DNA from: Trichomonas vaginalis G3
Lineage: Eukaryota; Parabasalia; Trichomonadida; Trichomonadidae
Length of the DNA stretch: 64,000 bases
Direction of reading: 5' to 3'
Assembly: GCF_026262505.1 (NCBI RefSeq)
Contig: NC_067203.1
Span: 23,665,411 to 23,729,410, forward strand
The position numbers and the translations under genes are program-made. Within the stretch, counting starts at the first letter, position 1, and each line of letters starts with the position of its first letter. Below are positions 10,801-22,000 of the stretch, piece by piece. The notes below the pieces were generated by a model. It saw nothing but the letters and a program-made list of their open reading frames with translations, made no database searches and was not told the DNA's origin.

Positions 10801-12712
10801 ATTTAAGGACTCGGCAAGTCAATCCTTCCTCAATTTGGCAGAAGAAAACCAGATGAAAAGTTTCTTGATGAAATTGAGAATATTTGTAAAGTGTCAAAAG
10901 ACGATAGGTAATTGTTCCGATGATTTCTTCAATTTAGCGAAGAAATTGATGTACTACGGAAATTACGATCACCTCACTTTGTTTACAGATATTTTACAAG
11001 AATTGGTTGACAGCGGTTATGACGATAGAAGAATATTTGACTATTTATTCTATTTGATTGAAGAATTTGTCACAATGAAGACGTTTTTGATTGCAAGCGA
11101 CGGCGGAGTTTTCTGTTCATTCCAGAGTTTGTTCCTTTTGACAAATTCTGTCAAGAAAATGGCAAAAACGTCAGAATTTGTCAGAAGATTATTAATAGAA
11201 TTACTTAATACTGACAAGAAAGATGCATTCTTTGTTATTTTCTCTTCTGTTGATCTGCCAAGGCCGAACATGGAGATTTCTTTCTTGGAAAATGGTTTGA
11301 AATACAATGGAATTCTTAGGAAACTAAACAAAGATGGATTCTCTGTTTTTGTTAAAGATAAAGTCAAAAACATTGATAAGAAGTATTTCAAAACCATCAA
11401 AATACTCAACCAAGAAAAATTTGATCCAGAAATTTTTGTCAATAACTTTTCTGAAATTTATTTGTCATTTAACAAATATTTGACAGATTTTGACAATCAC
11501 AAGATGCAGTCCTTAACATGTTTCTATCTTTCCAGCTTGACAACATTCAGTTCTTCCAATGAATTCACTGACAAAATACAAAACGACTTTGTTTACAAAG
11601 TTTACAAATATTTGACACCACAGAACTTAATGAAAAAAGATTCCGACTTCGAATTGTTCTATTTCATTTCCGAGATGTTGGATACTGACTGGCCATTCTT
11701 CACTTTACTTAATCGTCTTCCTCAGAATTCTAAACAAGAAACAAGTGGAGCTAGATCATTGGATTTGACACTTTTCAGATCAAGAGAAATGAAGAAATCT
11801 GTAGAAAACTTTGTAGTGGCTTTGGCGTCAGATATGTTATATGTTTCGTCACCTTTTTCATGTCACTTCACTTCTACACTTAAATTAACTGTAAGTGAAA
11901 AGAAGACAATGGAATTATCACTGAATATGATTGATAAATATTCCAATACTGTCTTCACAACAAAACCGTTTCTTGTCAAAGGTGAAGTGACCATTTTGAC
12001 AAAACCGTTGGAGCAATCCGTTTATGTCAAAACCGGTAATGACGTGAAAAAGTTTTCCATTGTTAAATCATCGAATTCTGCCTTTATAACATTGAATCTT
12101 CCAAGTGCTTCTGTTCTAAATTATCAATTCACTTCACTTAATGATTATACAGAATTTGATAAGTTAAGTGATGGAATTTTTTTGACAAAAAGTGACAAGA
12201 TTCAATTACCATTTATTAATTCATCAAATATTATTTATTCTGACATTTTACGTTTGACATCGATTTACTCTTCGAAATTGACAATTAAATGTCTTTCGAA
12301 GATTTGCGAAAAATTGAAAATTGACGATGTCAAATTTTTGTCAGAATTTTCTGAGTATTATTTATTGTTGCTTCCGCACGATTCAAACAGGAAAATGGTT
12401 TTAAGCGATGATGGAACAATGTCTAATATTTACAAAAATGTTTCTGACAACAAAGACGGTTTTTGTAAAGCGATTATTGAATTTATTTCACAAAAATTCC
12501 AAGAAACGAAACAGAACTTGATCATGTTCAATCTTCGAAGTAATTATTCCTCACCAGACAGCACGAATCTAGAAGAGAATATCTATGAATCAACAATTAC
12601 TTTGGATTCGATGATAAAGAATTCATCGAGTTTGATTGGATTTGTTCTTGGAAATGACGACTCCGAATATTCAAAGCAACTTCTTGAGATACTTACAAAC
12701 TTAAGAATGTAA
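7823..12712 (+). CDS. Large hypothetical protein, 1629 aa
   Basis: A single uninterrupted frame ends in TAA followed by AT-rich sequence. I do not recognise a family. The first about 130 residues are helical and polar. Residues about 180-450 alternate hydrophobic beta-like strands in a pattern that could be a beta-propeller (for example FACSETNIYVGIEGPSVVIIPI and later NDSLIFSSKTVRALHFD). The remainder is long, leucine-rich and helical, with a more beta-like part near the C-terminus. Beta-propeller plus alpha-solenoid is the layout of nucleoporins, coat proteins and some very large scaffold proteins, but I cannot name one. There is no signal peptide or obvious membrane segment. Codon use is ordinary for the region, and it is presumably a host gene. 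Confidence 0.85.
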   Translation: MSSYSELMALDSQDEELTVITAINKQDQELVYGQISSFFRESKSCFQNMNESAKTIKACQSSDDIYAQDIRVFEKLNALNTKEKIENFLLNQNLKDYNNIPISLIAGPISVLCVKTFDNYGLRLLFSTYIKSFSLIGDFLCHEPTVKEPKTNDKYAKMAVDLLLQTPLPPLFYPDMNEQSRYKIEVPDIFIPILPTAFACSETNIYVGIEGPSVVIIPIQNTSDSKTEVIPIENFPNEPFSILFMNDSLIFSSKTVRALHFDTKTKEQFPINLFYPFNFLYILEKKNAFEPPIVSDGEKFYSIDFGPSPKIKIFHLDLDSIMYETSVHLKEGHNPLMAPFTELLPLDQKNKALIATNGVYISFILKSPQLTICRIFLVYDGTHLHDVVLKDFDDFNGWCFNSNRPAHCLLGKYNVLMVDGCFSLPTWMTGYSIPEGVPEIKSRKNDDILIGYSHALAIFASRIIGVEVGLKLNFLNEIYNTPLEKAVLSFIIQAYNFTEDALALEAEGYKDAAYIKRVADAYKVAAKAFLVFLSLKIHQDSTSVQVTPLLDQFLICIDNEKYSYIKDLIVYIIFSCLDVFVLANMEKTSKILKTLIDSQKYTAMLFKWFPKSKYVSRALTIESVVSLCNMSLKTHYVFDDMSLPLLKSLQYGFITDLIGDKNDEIVKHSLQLSSIYLIEVVNQLKVDFDNLCSENWSLQRFTNSISFLIFDDLMKLVCANYKDFICNVQIIEIFFTVGEMQILNEDQYYVISKLFARSYYLALILSFNLIKREKCFMNFGERPKITGEYSLFENSIHPTKCDNVPGDIYENILKAAYNSYRCGMKPNEIEEAINYILSKVNRSEIPLETIRKRLEDVQQYLPQSFHCVIAYLDGENVNIVTEKSTNKYYSWFLNRLSTYYSQETVKIKVILAFFISKFVEIIPMLASVPISTLDKFVSTIDLWPYLHHEFLRLSRINFQINFNKFTPEQIEYIFPTMLAISDKLSDQSYILNTFKDSASQSFLNLAEENQMKSFLMKLRIFVKCQKTIGNCSDDFFNLAKKLMYYGNYDHLTLFTDILQELVDSGYDDRRIFDYLFYLIEEFVTMKTFLIASDGGVFCSFQSLFLLTNSVKKMAKTSEFVRRLLIELLNTDKKDAFFVIFSSVDLPRPNMEISFLENGLKYNGILRKLNKDGFSVFVKDKVKNIDKKYFKTIKILNQEKFDPEIFVNNFSEIYLSFNKYLTDFDNHKMQSLTCFYLSSLTTFSSSNEFTDKIQNDFVYKVYKYLTPQNLMKKDSDFELFYFISEMLDTDWPFFTLLNRLPQNSKQETSGARSLDLTLFRSREMKKSVENFVVALASDMLYVSSPFSCHFTSTLKLTVSEKKTMELSLNMIDKYSNTVFTTKPFLVKGEVTILTKPLEQSVYVKTGNDVKKFSIVKSSNSAFITLNLPSASVLNYQFTSLNDYTEFDKLSDGIFLTKSDKIQLPFINSSNIIYSDILRLTSIYSSKLTIKCLSKICEKLKIDDVKFLSEFSEYYLLLLPHDSNRKMVLSDDGTMSNIYKNVSDNKDGFCKAIIEFISQKFQETKQNLIMFNLRSNYSSPDSTNLEENIYESTITLDSMIKNSSSLIGFVLGNDDSEYSKQLLEILTNLRM

Positions 12713-13490
12713 CATATATTTTATTATTTTTATTTTTGTGTGTTTTATATTTTCTTATTCTTTTTAATAAACAGTATTATAATTTTTTTGGTATCAAAAG
12801 TACACTTTAATCATATAGGGTGGCAGGAAACCCCCGTAGTATCTCAATCTCAGATTGGGTTATCTCGGATCTGATACTATATTTAAAAAAATTGTTAGAA
12901 ATCAGAATGTCTCTATCTCCTTTTGATCCCTAGATCCTACAGGGGTTTCCTTCCACCCCATAATTAGGATCTAAAATATAGCAATTTTTTTTCAAATCTT
13001 ATATTATTAAGGATGCGCTTACCTCTTTCTCGCATACTCTCAAAGTATTGAGTACGTGTCTGAAGAAAAATAGAAATATAGCCTTTGTCATTTTCTGACA
13101 ACCCTTAATCAATATGCTACCTTATTGATGTGGCATCTTTTTTTTTTGACATGTTATGTCAAGAAATCAAGAATAAGTTATGAATTTGTGTTATAAATGG
13201 TAATTTAGCGATATTAATAAATTTCTCGAATTTTTGGTATGCAAATCATGGTTATATTCGATGATTACCTGGCCAATGTGAGGAAAAAAAATCAAACTTT
13301 TATTGAAAGTCACATCTAAATAATGACACTTTTGATATTAATTTTTTACTCTTCCATCTTCATCGACCAGAATTGGAATTTAACATTCTAGAGATCAATT
13401 TGGTCCTTCAATAAACTTTACACAGTTCAAAATATTTTATCTGTTCATACCATTCTTGTATTTTTAGTATTCAGCAATTAATTTTGTGAA
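12713..13490. other. Intergenic region with a small MITE
   Basis: There is no gene here. It holds the inverted-repeat element at 12815-12961 and otherwise AT-rich sequence with short homopolymers. There is no clear initiator immediately before the start of the next gene. Confidence 0.6.
12815..12961. mobile_element. MITE-like element with about 28-bp imperfect terminal inverted repeats
   Basis: The left end reads ATAGGGTGGCAGGAAACCCC and the right end, reverse complemented, reads ATGGGGTGGAAGGAAACCCC. Similarity continues for about 8 further bases. The element is about 147 bp and too short to code. A target duplication is not clear. The GC-rich ends stand out from the AT-rich surroundings. 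Confidence 0.6.
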
Positions 13491-15938
13491 ATGAATGAAA
13501 CGTATAATAATGATAATTCAATTTTATTATCATCAAACAATAGTGCTAATGTAGATCTAAAACAGAGTTGTGAAACAATATATGGACTTTATGCAGGAAA
13601 TGAGTGCAAAGATTTTGCATTCAAAGGAAGTAATAACACTCTATTATCTATCAACTTCCCAATTGGATCTCATCTTGCAGACATCAATGACTGTGCTTTC
13701 TATCATTGCAGAAAACTCTCATTGGTTGATTTCAGCAACTGTCAGTTTTTGACCAAAATCGGATCATATGCATTTAGTGGATGCATATCATTATCACATA
13801 TTATTCTTCCGACTCATTTGAAATCAATTTCATCATTTTGTTTTGAATCAACTTCAATTTCATCTATTTCTATACCAAATGAAGTTACCTCATTAGGATT
13901 ATCCTGTTTTCAATCTTGTACAAAATTAAAAAACGTTATCATTGATGTTGAATCAAATATTAAAGAAATCAAAACTTATTCTTTTGATTACGCAAAAGTT
14001 GAAACACTTTTTATTCCCAAAGCAACTACATTTATTAGTGAATATGCATTTGTAGCATTAACAACACTTAGAGAGTTTACTATTGATCCATCAAATCCAA
14101 GTTATAGTGTATCAGATGGAGTTTTATTTAACAAAGATCAAACATGTCTTATTCATTTTCCTGCAAATAAATGTAAGTCATATACCATACCGGAAAAAGC
14201 TACATCAATAGCTTCTTGTTCATTTGCATATTCAATTATCGAATCAATCCAATTTTCAAAAAATTTTCAATCAATTGGTGAATGGGCATTTATTGGTTCA
14301 AATTTTAAATCAATAGTAATTCCAGATACTGTAACAAATATACATGAAGGAGCCTTTTTTGCTTGTTCTTCTTTGAATTCTATTGTTATTGGAACCGGAT
14401 TGAAGGCCATTTCAAATTATTGCTTTAGACGAACAAACATCTCATCAATAACAATTCCATCAGGAATAACAACAATCGGCATTTATGCATTTGATGGCTG
14501 TAATAATCTTAAAGAAGTTGTTTTACCATCAAGCTTGAAAAATCTTGGCGGATCTTGTTTCCCAATGACTACAAAATTGATATTCTCTGAAGGATCAGAT
14601 TTTACGATTGATGATCAGCTGATTGTTTATAACAAAGCCAAAACAAAAGTTGTCATGTGTTTGAATCAGAGTGATAGCTATATTATTCCATCTACAGTTC
14701 AAATCATCAATAATGATGTTTTTAAATTAAATAAAATTCTTAGCAAAATTGAATTTGTTCCGGATAGTCAATTGACTGATATTTATGATGGTGCATTTTC
14801 TGAATGTGAGAAACTTTCTAGTATCAACATTCCTCTCTCAGTTTCTAAATTTGGCAAAAACTCATTCTATGGATGCAAGTTACTCCAATCTGTATTTTTT
14901 GGCGATAAGTTGAGTATGATTTCAGATAATTGCTTTGAAAACTGTATCTCTCTAAGAACTATTAGTTTTTCTGATAGTAATGTAAGTGCAAATATCAATC
15001 AGTATGTATTCAGTGGATGCGGATCTCTCACATCTATCATACTCAAAAAAGGAATTTTGAGTCTTAATATGTTCTGTTTCAGAGGATGTATAAGTCTTAA
15101 TAAGATTAACATTCCATCAACAGTCGTTTTCATCGGAACCAACGCGTTCCAGAACACGAACATCGAAACTGTCACATTTTCGTTAGATAGTCATATGCGT
15201 GTACTTAACCAGTACGTTTTCAGTGGATGCAACACACTTCGAAATATCGAAAACATTCCTAGTTGTATTGAGTCTATCGAATCTAATTGTTTCGAGTTCA
15301 CTAATATTGAAACATTCACAGTGCCAGTCTCTACTGTCAGCATCGCAGACTATGCATTCCGAGGCTGCAGATCTCTCCGTGTCTTCACAATTCCATCAGG
15401 ATGTGTTCTTAGTAATATCGGAAACTTCATCTTCACCGGATGCACATCTCTTAGTGTTATCGAGTGTGATAACAGCGAACACTTTGTTGTCGACAATGGT
15501 GCACTCTTCAACAAAGAACGAAGCAATCTTATCTACTTCCCTCCTGCCTCTTCGATCAAGTTCTTCTGCTTCTCACAGAACGTCAAGAGTGTTTCATCTA
15601 GTGCATTCTATGGATGCAGGCATCTTGAAGGTATCATGATCCCAGACAACTCTATCGAAACTATCGGTTCCTCAGCATTCTCAGAATGCACATCTCTCAA
15701 GTACATCAACATCCCTCTGTGTGTGAAGACGATCGAACAAAACGCATTCTCAGGATGCATCAACCTTCACTGTGGTGTCAACATACAGAACAAGACTCGT
15801 TCATATATTGATAACATTATTAAATCTAGTGGTCTTAGTATCACATCCATGAAATCTTGTTCATTGATCACATGCAAGCAAATTCACTGCCAAAATCATG
15901 TTTCAAATTCATATCTATATGTTTTTATTCTAATGTAA
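13491..15938 (+). CDS. BspA-like leucine-rich-repeat protein
   Basis: This 815-aa protein consists almost wholly of TpLRR/LRR_5-type repeats of about 23 residues with the pattern I-P-x-x-V-T-x-I-G-x-x-A-F-x-G-C-x-x-L. Examples are IPSGITTIGIYAFDGCNNLK and later repeats ending in the same AF-x-GC signature. BspA-like proteins form a very large family in Trichomonas, thought to be surface or secreted and linked to adhesion. I see no signal peptide and no clear transmembrane segment; the end is Cys-rich and then hydrophobic (YLYVFILM). The stop runs into TAAATAAA, a plausible 3' signal. From about 15130 the codon use shifts to many more C-ending codons, hinting at conversion from another family member. 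Confidence 0.93.
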   Translation: MNETYNNDNSILLSSNNSANVDLKQSCETIYGLYAGNECKDFAFKGSNNTLLSINFPIGSHLADINDCAFYHCRKLSLVDFSNCQFLTKIGSYAFSGCISLSHIILPTHLKSISSFCFESTSISSISIPNEVTSLGLSCFQSCTKLKNVIIDVESNIKEIKTYSFDYAKVETLFIPKATTFISEYAFVALTTLREFTIDPSNPSYSVSDGVLFNKDQTCLIHFPANKCKSYTIPEKATSIASCSFAYSIIESIQFSKNFQSIGEWAFIGSNFKSIVIPDTVTNIHEGAFFACSSLNSIVIGTGLKAISNYCFRRTNISSITIPSGITTIGIYAFDGCNNLKEVVLPSSLKNLGGSCFPMTTKLIFSEGSDFTIDDQLIVYNKAKTKVVMCLNQSDSYIIPSTVQIINNDVFKLNKILSKIEFVPDSQLTDIYDGAFSECEKLSSINIPLSVSKFGKNSFYGCKLLQSVFFGDKLSMISDNCFENCISLRTISFSDSNVSANINQYVFSGCGSLTSIILKKGILSLNMFCFRGCISLNKINIPSTVVFIGTNAFQNTNIETVTFSLDSHMRVLNQYVFSGCNTLRNIENIPSCIESIESNCFEFTNIETFTVPVSTVSIADYAFRGCRSLRVFTIPSGCVLSNIGNFIFTGCTSLSVIECDNSEHFVVDNGALFNKERSNLIYFPPASSIKFFCFSQNVKSVSSSAFYGCRHLEGIMIPDNSIETIGSSAFSECTSLKYINIPLCVKTIEQNAFSGCINLHCGVNIQNKTRSYIDNIIKSSGLSITSMKSCSLITCKQIHCQNHVSNSYLYVFILM

Positions 15939-16148
15939 ATAAAAAAAATGGTATACCCCCTTTATATGAAATTTTTAAATGTTATATTTTCTTCTACATA
16001 GGTAATATAATTTCCGTATATATCCATGTATATTAAATTTGATTAATTTACATTATCTGAATTTTTTCTTATCAAATTTTGGCATTTGACAAAATCAGTG
16101 TCATTTGACAATATAGCATAAAATAGATTATGCATATTCTTATATATT
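15939..16148. other. Short AT-rich intergenic region
   Basis: No feature beyond the TAAATAAA at the end of the BspA-like gene. Confidence 0.5.
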
Positions 16149-16770
16149 ATGAAATTTTATTTGATTTTAAATAAGTATTCAAAATTTCAAAAAAAAAAGA
16201 TGCTTTTTGTTCTTTCCGCAATAGGATTTTCTCAAAAGTTTAAACCTATTGCACCCTTCTTACAAGGTAAGACTAGAAAGCATACTGGCTTCAGTCATAG
16301 ATATCTAAAACCTTCATTTGTCCGTATCCCCAACTTTCAATTATCTGAATCTAACCCCATTATGCCACCTCTTAGAAAACTTCCATATCTTCTCAAAGAT
16401 GATAAACCTATATTTAAAAATACAGAAATGGAGAAGAATTTTTTATACACCAAATATTGTCAGTATTCACAACTATCAAGATGACAATTCATACACTGTC
16501 CACTGCTGCAGGCATCATAAGCAAGGAGATGCAGAAAACGGCTATTTACCCCGTCTCCCACCCATTACAGATGCTACCAAAGATGAAAGCGTACACAAGG
16601 GTGGACAACCAAAATTTTGGACACACAATGGTCCATGGGCTGGTCTTCTTGACAAAAATACAAAAAAAGGTAAATTCATTTTGCCGCGTAATTTACCCAG
16701 AACTTTAACAACAAACAACCAATGGGATCACTTCCATCAAAGGCAATATCCCCCACCAATTATTTTGTAA
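16149..16770 (+). pseudogene. Small host gene disrupted by a homopolymer frameshift
   Basis: Two overlapping frames look coding. The first (16149-16484; a start at 16200, MLFVLSAIGF, is also possible) carries a Pro/Lys-rich protein. The second (ending 16770) carries the more complex QGDAENGYLPRLPPITD and GGQPKFWTHNGPWAGLLDK stretches. They overlap around the T run at about 16438-16443, where removing one T would join them. Either this is a one-base lesion, an assembly error in a homopolymer, or two unrelated frames. No Trichomonas-type intron consensus is visible. I do not recognise the family. It lies between the BspA-like gene and the kinase. Confidence 0.45.
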
Positions 16771-17242
16771 AATGAAAATACAAATTTTAAAAACAAAAAA
16801 AAACTGATTTAAGTTTTTTAAAAAACTGCAATTCAGAGAAAGAGAAAAAGAAATCTCTTTTATTCAATAGGATGCAACTAATTTTTATATTTGAAATTAT
16901 TCATAAGAAAGATGTATTAAAAAGCTTATGTTCATATTATACTTGTTTTGAAATGATATTTAGTATGAGTTCTTTATTAAAAAAGTCAAATACTTTTTTT
17001 CCTCTTCATTTCAATAACCAAAATTTCTCTGTATCCAAAGTTAAGCTTTTCGTTGTTGACTTGCTTAGTTGTGATTCGCCAGATGTACAATCATAATGAT
17101 CTAAATAACTTAGCATTACATTATGATGTTATTTATCCTGTTTTCGCCCAATCTTACTGTTATTACCTAGTAAACGTACCTTTTCTCAGTCGAGAATTTT
17201 GTGACGTTACACTTTCCGATAACTTTGAAAATTTCGCACTTG
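16771..17242. other. Intergenic region upstream of the CK1 gene
   Basis: Short frames are present but show no coding character. It presumably contains the kinase promoter. Confidence 0.5.
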
Positions 17243-17249
17243 TCACTTT
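17243..17249 (+). promoter_or_regulatory. Initiator (Inr) for the CK1 gene
   Basis: TCACTTT fits the Trichomonas initiator TCA-Py-(T/A) and lies 18 bases before the start codon at 17261, within the usual short 5' leader of this organism. Confidence 0.65.
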
Positions 17250-17260
17250 TTTGATATTGT

Positions 17261-18730
17261 ATGGAAGAAATATGTGGTGGAGAGTATCAAATAATCAAGA
17301 AGATTGGTCAAGGAAGTTTTGGAAAGATTTACATTATCAAACAAGTCAAAACTGGTCTTTTATTTGCAGCAAAACTTGAAAATTCAGATGCTCCGATACC
17401 TCAACTCTTATTTGAGTCCCGTTTATATCAAATTATGTCAGGGTCAACAAATGTTCCTCGATTGCATGCTCACAGTTTCGATTCTCGCTACAATACCATT
17501 GTTATTGACTTACTTGGAAAATCATTAGAAGAGCATCTAAATAAAGTCAATCGACGCATGTCGCTTAAGACAGTTCTCATGCTTGTCGATCAAATGATAA
17601 CAGCTGTTGAGTTCTTTCACTCGAAAAATTACATTCATCGTGATATTAAACCAGATAACTTTGTAATGGGTGTTAACCAAAACTCTAACAAACTATACAT
17701 CATTGACTACGGTCTAGCCAAGAAATATCGAGATGTAAATACTCATGAACATATTCCTTACATCGAAGGGAAATCTTTAACAGGAACAGCCCGATACGCT
17801 TCCATTAACGCTCTACTAGGCTGTGAGCAGTCCAGACGTGATGATATGGAAGCAATTGGCTACGTAATTGTTTATCTCTTGAAAGGCCATTTGCCGTGGA
17901 TGGGAATCGACGGAGCCACTAACCAAGAGAGATACAGACGAATAGCAGAATGTAAGCGCGATACTCCACTCGAAAAACTTTGCGAAGGACTTCCATCCGA
18001 AATTATCACTTACATACGAAAAGTTCGCAGTTTACGATTTACAGAACGTCCCCATTACGCAAGCTACAGACGTTTGTTCAGGGGATTATTCCGTGCCATG
18101 CAATTTACGTTTGATTATATTTATGATTGGAGTCCACGCAAAGACAACGATATTCCTCCTGTTAGATACACTCGCCGCAAAGGCCAGATGCCAGTGAACG
18201 AGCGCAGACCTTCAATCGAAGCAGTTTTCAGCGGGGAAAGGCGAAGAAGATCCGAAGAAAACATGAGAACAATTGATTTCGAAAATGAAGAGATTCCTGA
18301 ACCGAAAAAGCCAGTAGAAGTGAAACAGATCGAGTTAAGTTCATCATCATCACAAGATAAACCGAAAACGAAGCCGAATTACATGAGAGAAATCGATGCA
18401 ATATTAAACAGAGTCAAGCCAGTCCAAACACCAAAAATTGTTTCTCATTTACCTCCTCCGCCAATTGAAGAGCTGCCGAAGAAGCTCTGGAAAGAAGAGG
18501 AGAAGACACATCATCATAGGAAACTCTCTGGACACAGAACTCATCACCACGAATCAAAGAGAGTCGTGAAGAAAGAAAAAACTAAAGTTGAAGAGGAAGA
18601 AGAGATAATTCCAAAGAGATTCACAAAGAGAAAGGAACTGGAAATGCCTTCTGATGATGAACCACTGACAAGTGTTGATGAATTCTTAATTAGACGCGGT
18701 TTAATGAAACCACGAAAACCTAAGATATAA
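17261..18730 (+). CDS. Casein kinase 1 family serine/threonine kinase
   Basis: The kinase domain spans about residues 8-290 of 489. The glycine loop is GQGSFG at 16-21, the ATP-binding lysine is K38 (AAKLE), the catalytic loop is HRDIKPDN with D128, and the metal-binding motif is DYG (IIDYGLAKKYRD), as is usual for CK1-type kinases. The EQSRRDDMEAIGYV segment is the CK1-specific replacement of the APE region. The C-terminal 190 residues are low-complexity and basic, with a Ser/Gln patch, a His-rich patch and acidic blocks, probably for localisation or regulation. CK1 is a strongly expanded family in T. vaginalis. The start is supported by the initiator 18 bases upstream. Confidence 0.95.
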   Translation: MEEICGGEYQIIKKIGQGSFGKIYIIKQVKTGLLFAAKLENSDAPIPQLLFESRLYQIMSGSTNVPRLHAHSFDSRYNTIVIDLLGKSLEEHLNKVNRRMSLKTVLMLVDQMITAVEFFHSKNYIHRDIKPDNFVMGVNQNSNKLYIIDYGLAKKYRDVNTHEHIPYIEGKSLTGTARYASINALLGCEQSRRDDMEAIGYVIVYLLKGHLPWMGIDGATNQERYRRIAECKRDTPLEKLCEGLPSEIITYIRKVRSLRFTERPHYASYRRLFRGLFRAMQFTFDYIYDWSPRKDNDIPPVRYTRRKGQMPVNERRPSIEAVFSGERRRRSEENMRTIDFENEEIPEPKKPVEVKQIELSSSSSQDKPKTKPNYMREIDAILNRVKPVQTPKIVSHLPPPPIEELPKKLWKEEEKTHHHRKLSGHRTHHHESKRVVKKEKTKVEEEEEIIPKRFTKRKELEMPSDDEPLTSVDEFLIRRGLMKPRKPKI

Positions 18731-19094
18731 TATTAGTTTTTTTATTGTTTGTATTTATTTTTTATTTGATAAAATATTGACGTTTATTGATAATTATCTT
18801 AGTCTGAAACCTGGACTTCGTTTGATCAATGTTATTTCATGGAAATCTCAAATTTCTTGGAATGAAGTCTTATATTAGGGAACCAAAAGTTTCTAAGTTT
18901 GGTAAAACAATGATTTGCTGATATTGGATAAATATAAATTAAAGTTTGAATCATATAACATGATAAGAAATTTTAACAAATAAGATTTATTGCTGAACTA
19001 TAGGGAATAAAATTTGACATATTAGGCCATTGCTTGTTCAAATAATATTATAGGCTATTTCTTCAAAATTAACTAAGGTCCTTTTTTCATTTAA

Positions 19095-22000
19095 GGTACC
19101 CTATTCAAAAAATGAAAGGGGGTCCCTCACAAAATTGAAGGGGTACCATTCAAATTCTATCGAAATAGTACCTTAAGGATACCCTTACATTGCGTAGTTA
19201 GAAAGAGAATATGATATTGTCATGATTGCTAAAGTTTTAGGCTCCAGAAATGAATATACATCAAACTGAAACAATTGATAAATTGAATGAACTTTTGAGA
19301 GGTTCTCAAATAAAAAAAATTATCTAATTTTTTACAATATTACTATTATTTTATCCACATATGTATATATAGTAATTTGAGAAAACTTTTAGGAAAAAAT
19401 AAGTTTAATAAAAATCTGAATTTTACTTGTTGTGGGATTGTTATTAATTGACACTCCAGACGTATTACTAATAGTTATGCGTATGCAATTAAAGTATTTC
19501 TGATGGACAAAATGTGAGATTTATATCAGATAATTCATTTCTACTATTAAGTTATTCATTTATGAGTTTGCACTTATTCGCACTAAATAAATAACTATTA
19601 AAAATTGTTTTAATTAATTGACACCATATAATAGAGTGAATTTTGTTTGATCAAACAACAATAGATGATAGATATAAAGCCAAGAAACTTGCTATTAATA
19701 TGCTCTACTTGCTATTTCAATGTAAGTATGATATTTTCTAAATGTTTCGTTCAGATAACTTAGATATATTAGTCAAAATTTGAAATTTTAATAGCACATA
19801 TATTAAAAATAATTATTATTCATAAAAGATTAATGAAATAGTAAAAAAATCAATCAAATTATAAAAATACAACATTTAGAAGAATTCTTATTATCCTTCA
19901 AAAAGTCAGTATTTCTGCTGTAATTTTCTACAACATTGTAGTTATTGCACTTTGTCTATGGATTTGTATATATGTTATATATAAATTATATATCTAAACT
20001 GCCCATAAGTGCAATTTTTATATAAATTGTTTATTTCTTTAACAATTTCATATGAAATATGCTTTTTTAAGCGTATCAAAGCTGTGTTCTTAATGTGCAT
20101 GGATATATCAAGAAAAATGTCGAAAAAAAAATGTGAATTCACAAATTCACTGAATTTTCACCGTTTTTTGAATTTTGCTACAGCACTAATATTAAATAAT
20201 ACTAAAATCTTCTGTCTTTGTAAAAGAATAAATTCTGACAAAAAGTGCTCGTTTAAATTTAATGATCATCTGTATGACTAAGTGGTAAAAAGTGTTTATG
20301 ACCAAAAAGGGTTACATGCTTAGTCTATTTTTCTGACAGGATACTCTAGATTTACATGATCTCTATTTCATATCTCCGTTTTTAGATTCTTCGACAGATT
20401 TTATGATAGAAAGCCAAGATTAACAAATTTCCGGCATGTTAATGAAGAAATCTGCAGCTACCCTCAATATTATTTCAATAATCAGTATCGTTTCTCTTAC
20501 AATTTATTTTTTTCTCAATAATTTAACAAGAAATAACAATACACACTTGGTTTTACGTATAAAAGCTAAGTGTCGAACTTAATCAACTTTACTTACTTAG
20601 CAAATGAATATTTTTGTGGTTGCGAGTTCTGAATGCTGAAGTTTTAGATTTCTCTATAAATGATATCATTGCACTTACAATGTTGTTCCAGCCTATCGCA
20701 TAAATCATAGAAAATCCAAAAAAAAATAATATAAAGAAAATTCATGTCATGAAGTTCAAAAAATACCGTGTAACATTAAAATTTGTTATGCATAATACAT
20801 TTTAGCTATTATTGATTTTTTTTAATTTTCGAGAAATTGAATAGTGAGTCCGATAGAGAAATTTTTAAAAATCCTAGTGCCTCATAGAAGTAATTTCCCT
20901 CGTCTCCCATACTTCCAAATGTATGCATATGACATAAACTTTTATGCATTACACAAGTGGCCAATAATATCTATAGAGTAAAAAATTAGAAATTTAATTT
21001 TTTTATATGATAGTTATATTTCAGATTTGCGAGCGTAACTTTTTTCTCCATGGCATACTTGTTTTAAGAGCAAATGATCAAAATCGTCCTTCAATTATTG
21101 AAGGAGCTGATATCTTTTGAAAATTGAATTGAAAGGGTATTCAATTTTCAAATTTCCTCTCAATTTTGGAAACATATCAACTCTATGAATTAACAATTAT
21201 GTGCCTTCACAGTTTATTAGTCATATAAGGTGCTTATAAAGAAAAAAGTTACGCTCGCAAAATATGTTTTTATATAGATTTCACATAAAATAATTATGTA
21301 ATTTCTAAAAAGAATATTTTTGTTCTTGAATATTAAAGTGTATTGTAGTTTAAAAAGTTTTAAATATGTTGCTAAAATTTCAGGTTTATAGCTCATGTCT
21401 AGCATGACTTCTTCGTATGCGCAAAAAATCTGACACGTAAGGGTATCCTTAATTAAAAAAGCTCTCAACCGGTACCATTCAAATGCCCTCAAAAATATTG
21501 AAAAGATTTTAGGTATGCTGCTAATATAGTTAGTAGCATCATACAGAATGCATAGACAAATTTTTACTAATTATTTTTTCTTAGCAATTCAAATTCGAGA
21601 TCGCTTAACTATGCTTAGAATCATAAGCATAATAATTTTGCAAAAGGTATGGGAATAATTTGAAAATTAATTTCAAAATTATTAATACTAGTGCAAGCTA
21701 GTGTAAGCATGTAAATGCATATTTGTGCACTGATTCGATACTCTTTTTTGGAAATTGTACTTTATCTTAAATTTCGAATGCAAATTTTTTGAATATGTGT
21801 ATTGAAACTGTAACCTTTTGTCTAAGTTGCATTCTAATATAGCTCGAATTCTAAAAATGGGACTTTACTCCTCTTTCTTTGAGAAAATTTTAGACAATAG
21901 CCAAATTGCTAATTTTGTTGGAGTAATACCTGCATTGGGAGGTATAATATATTGTTCAGGGTTGAAACAAGGAGGTAGTTAGTGATAAAGCATAGTTACC

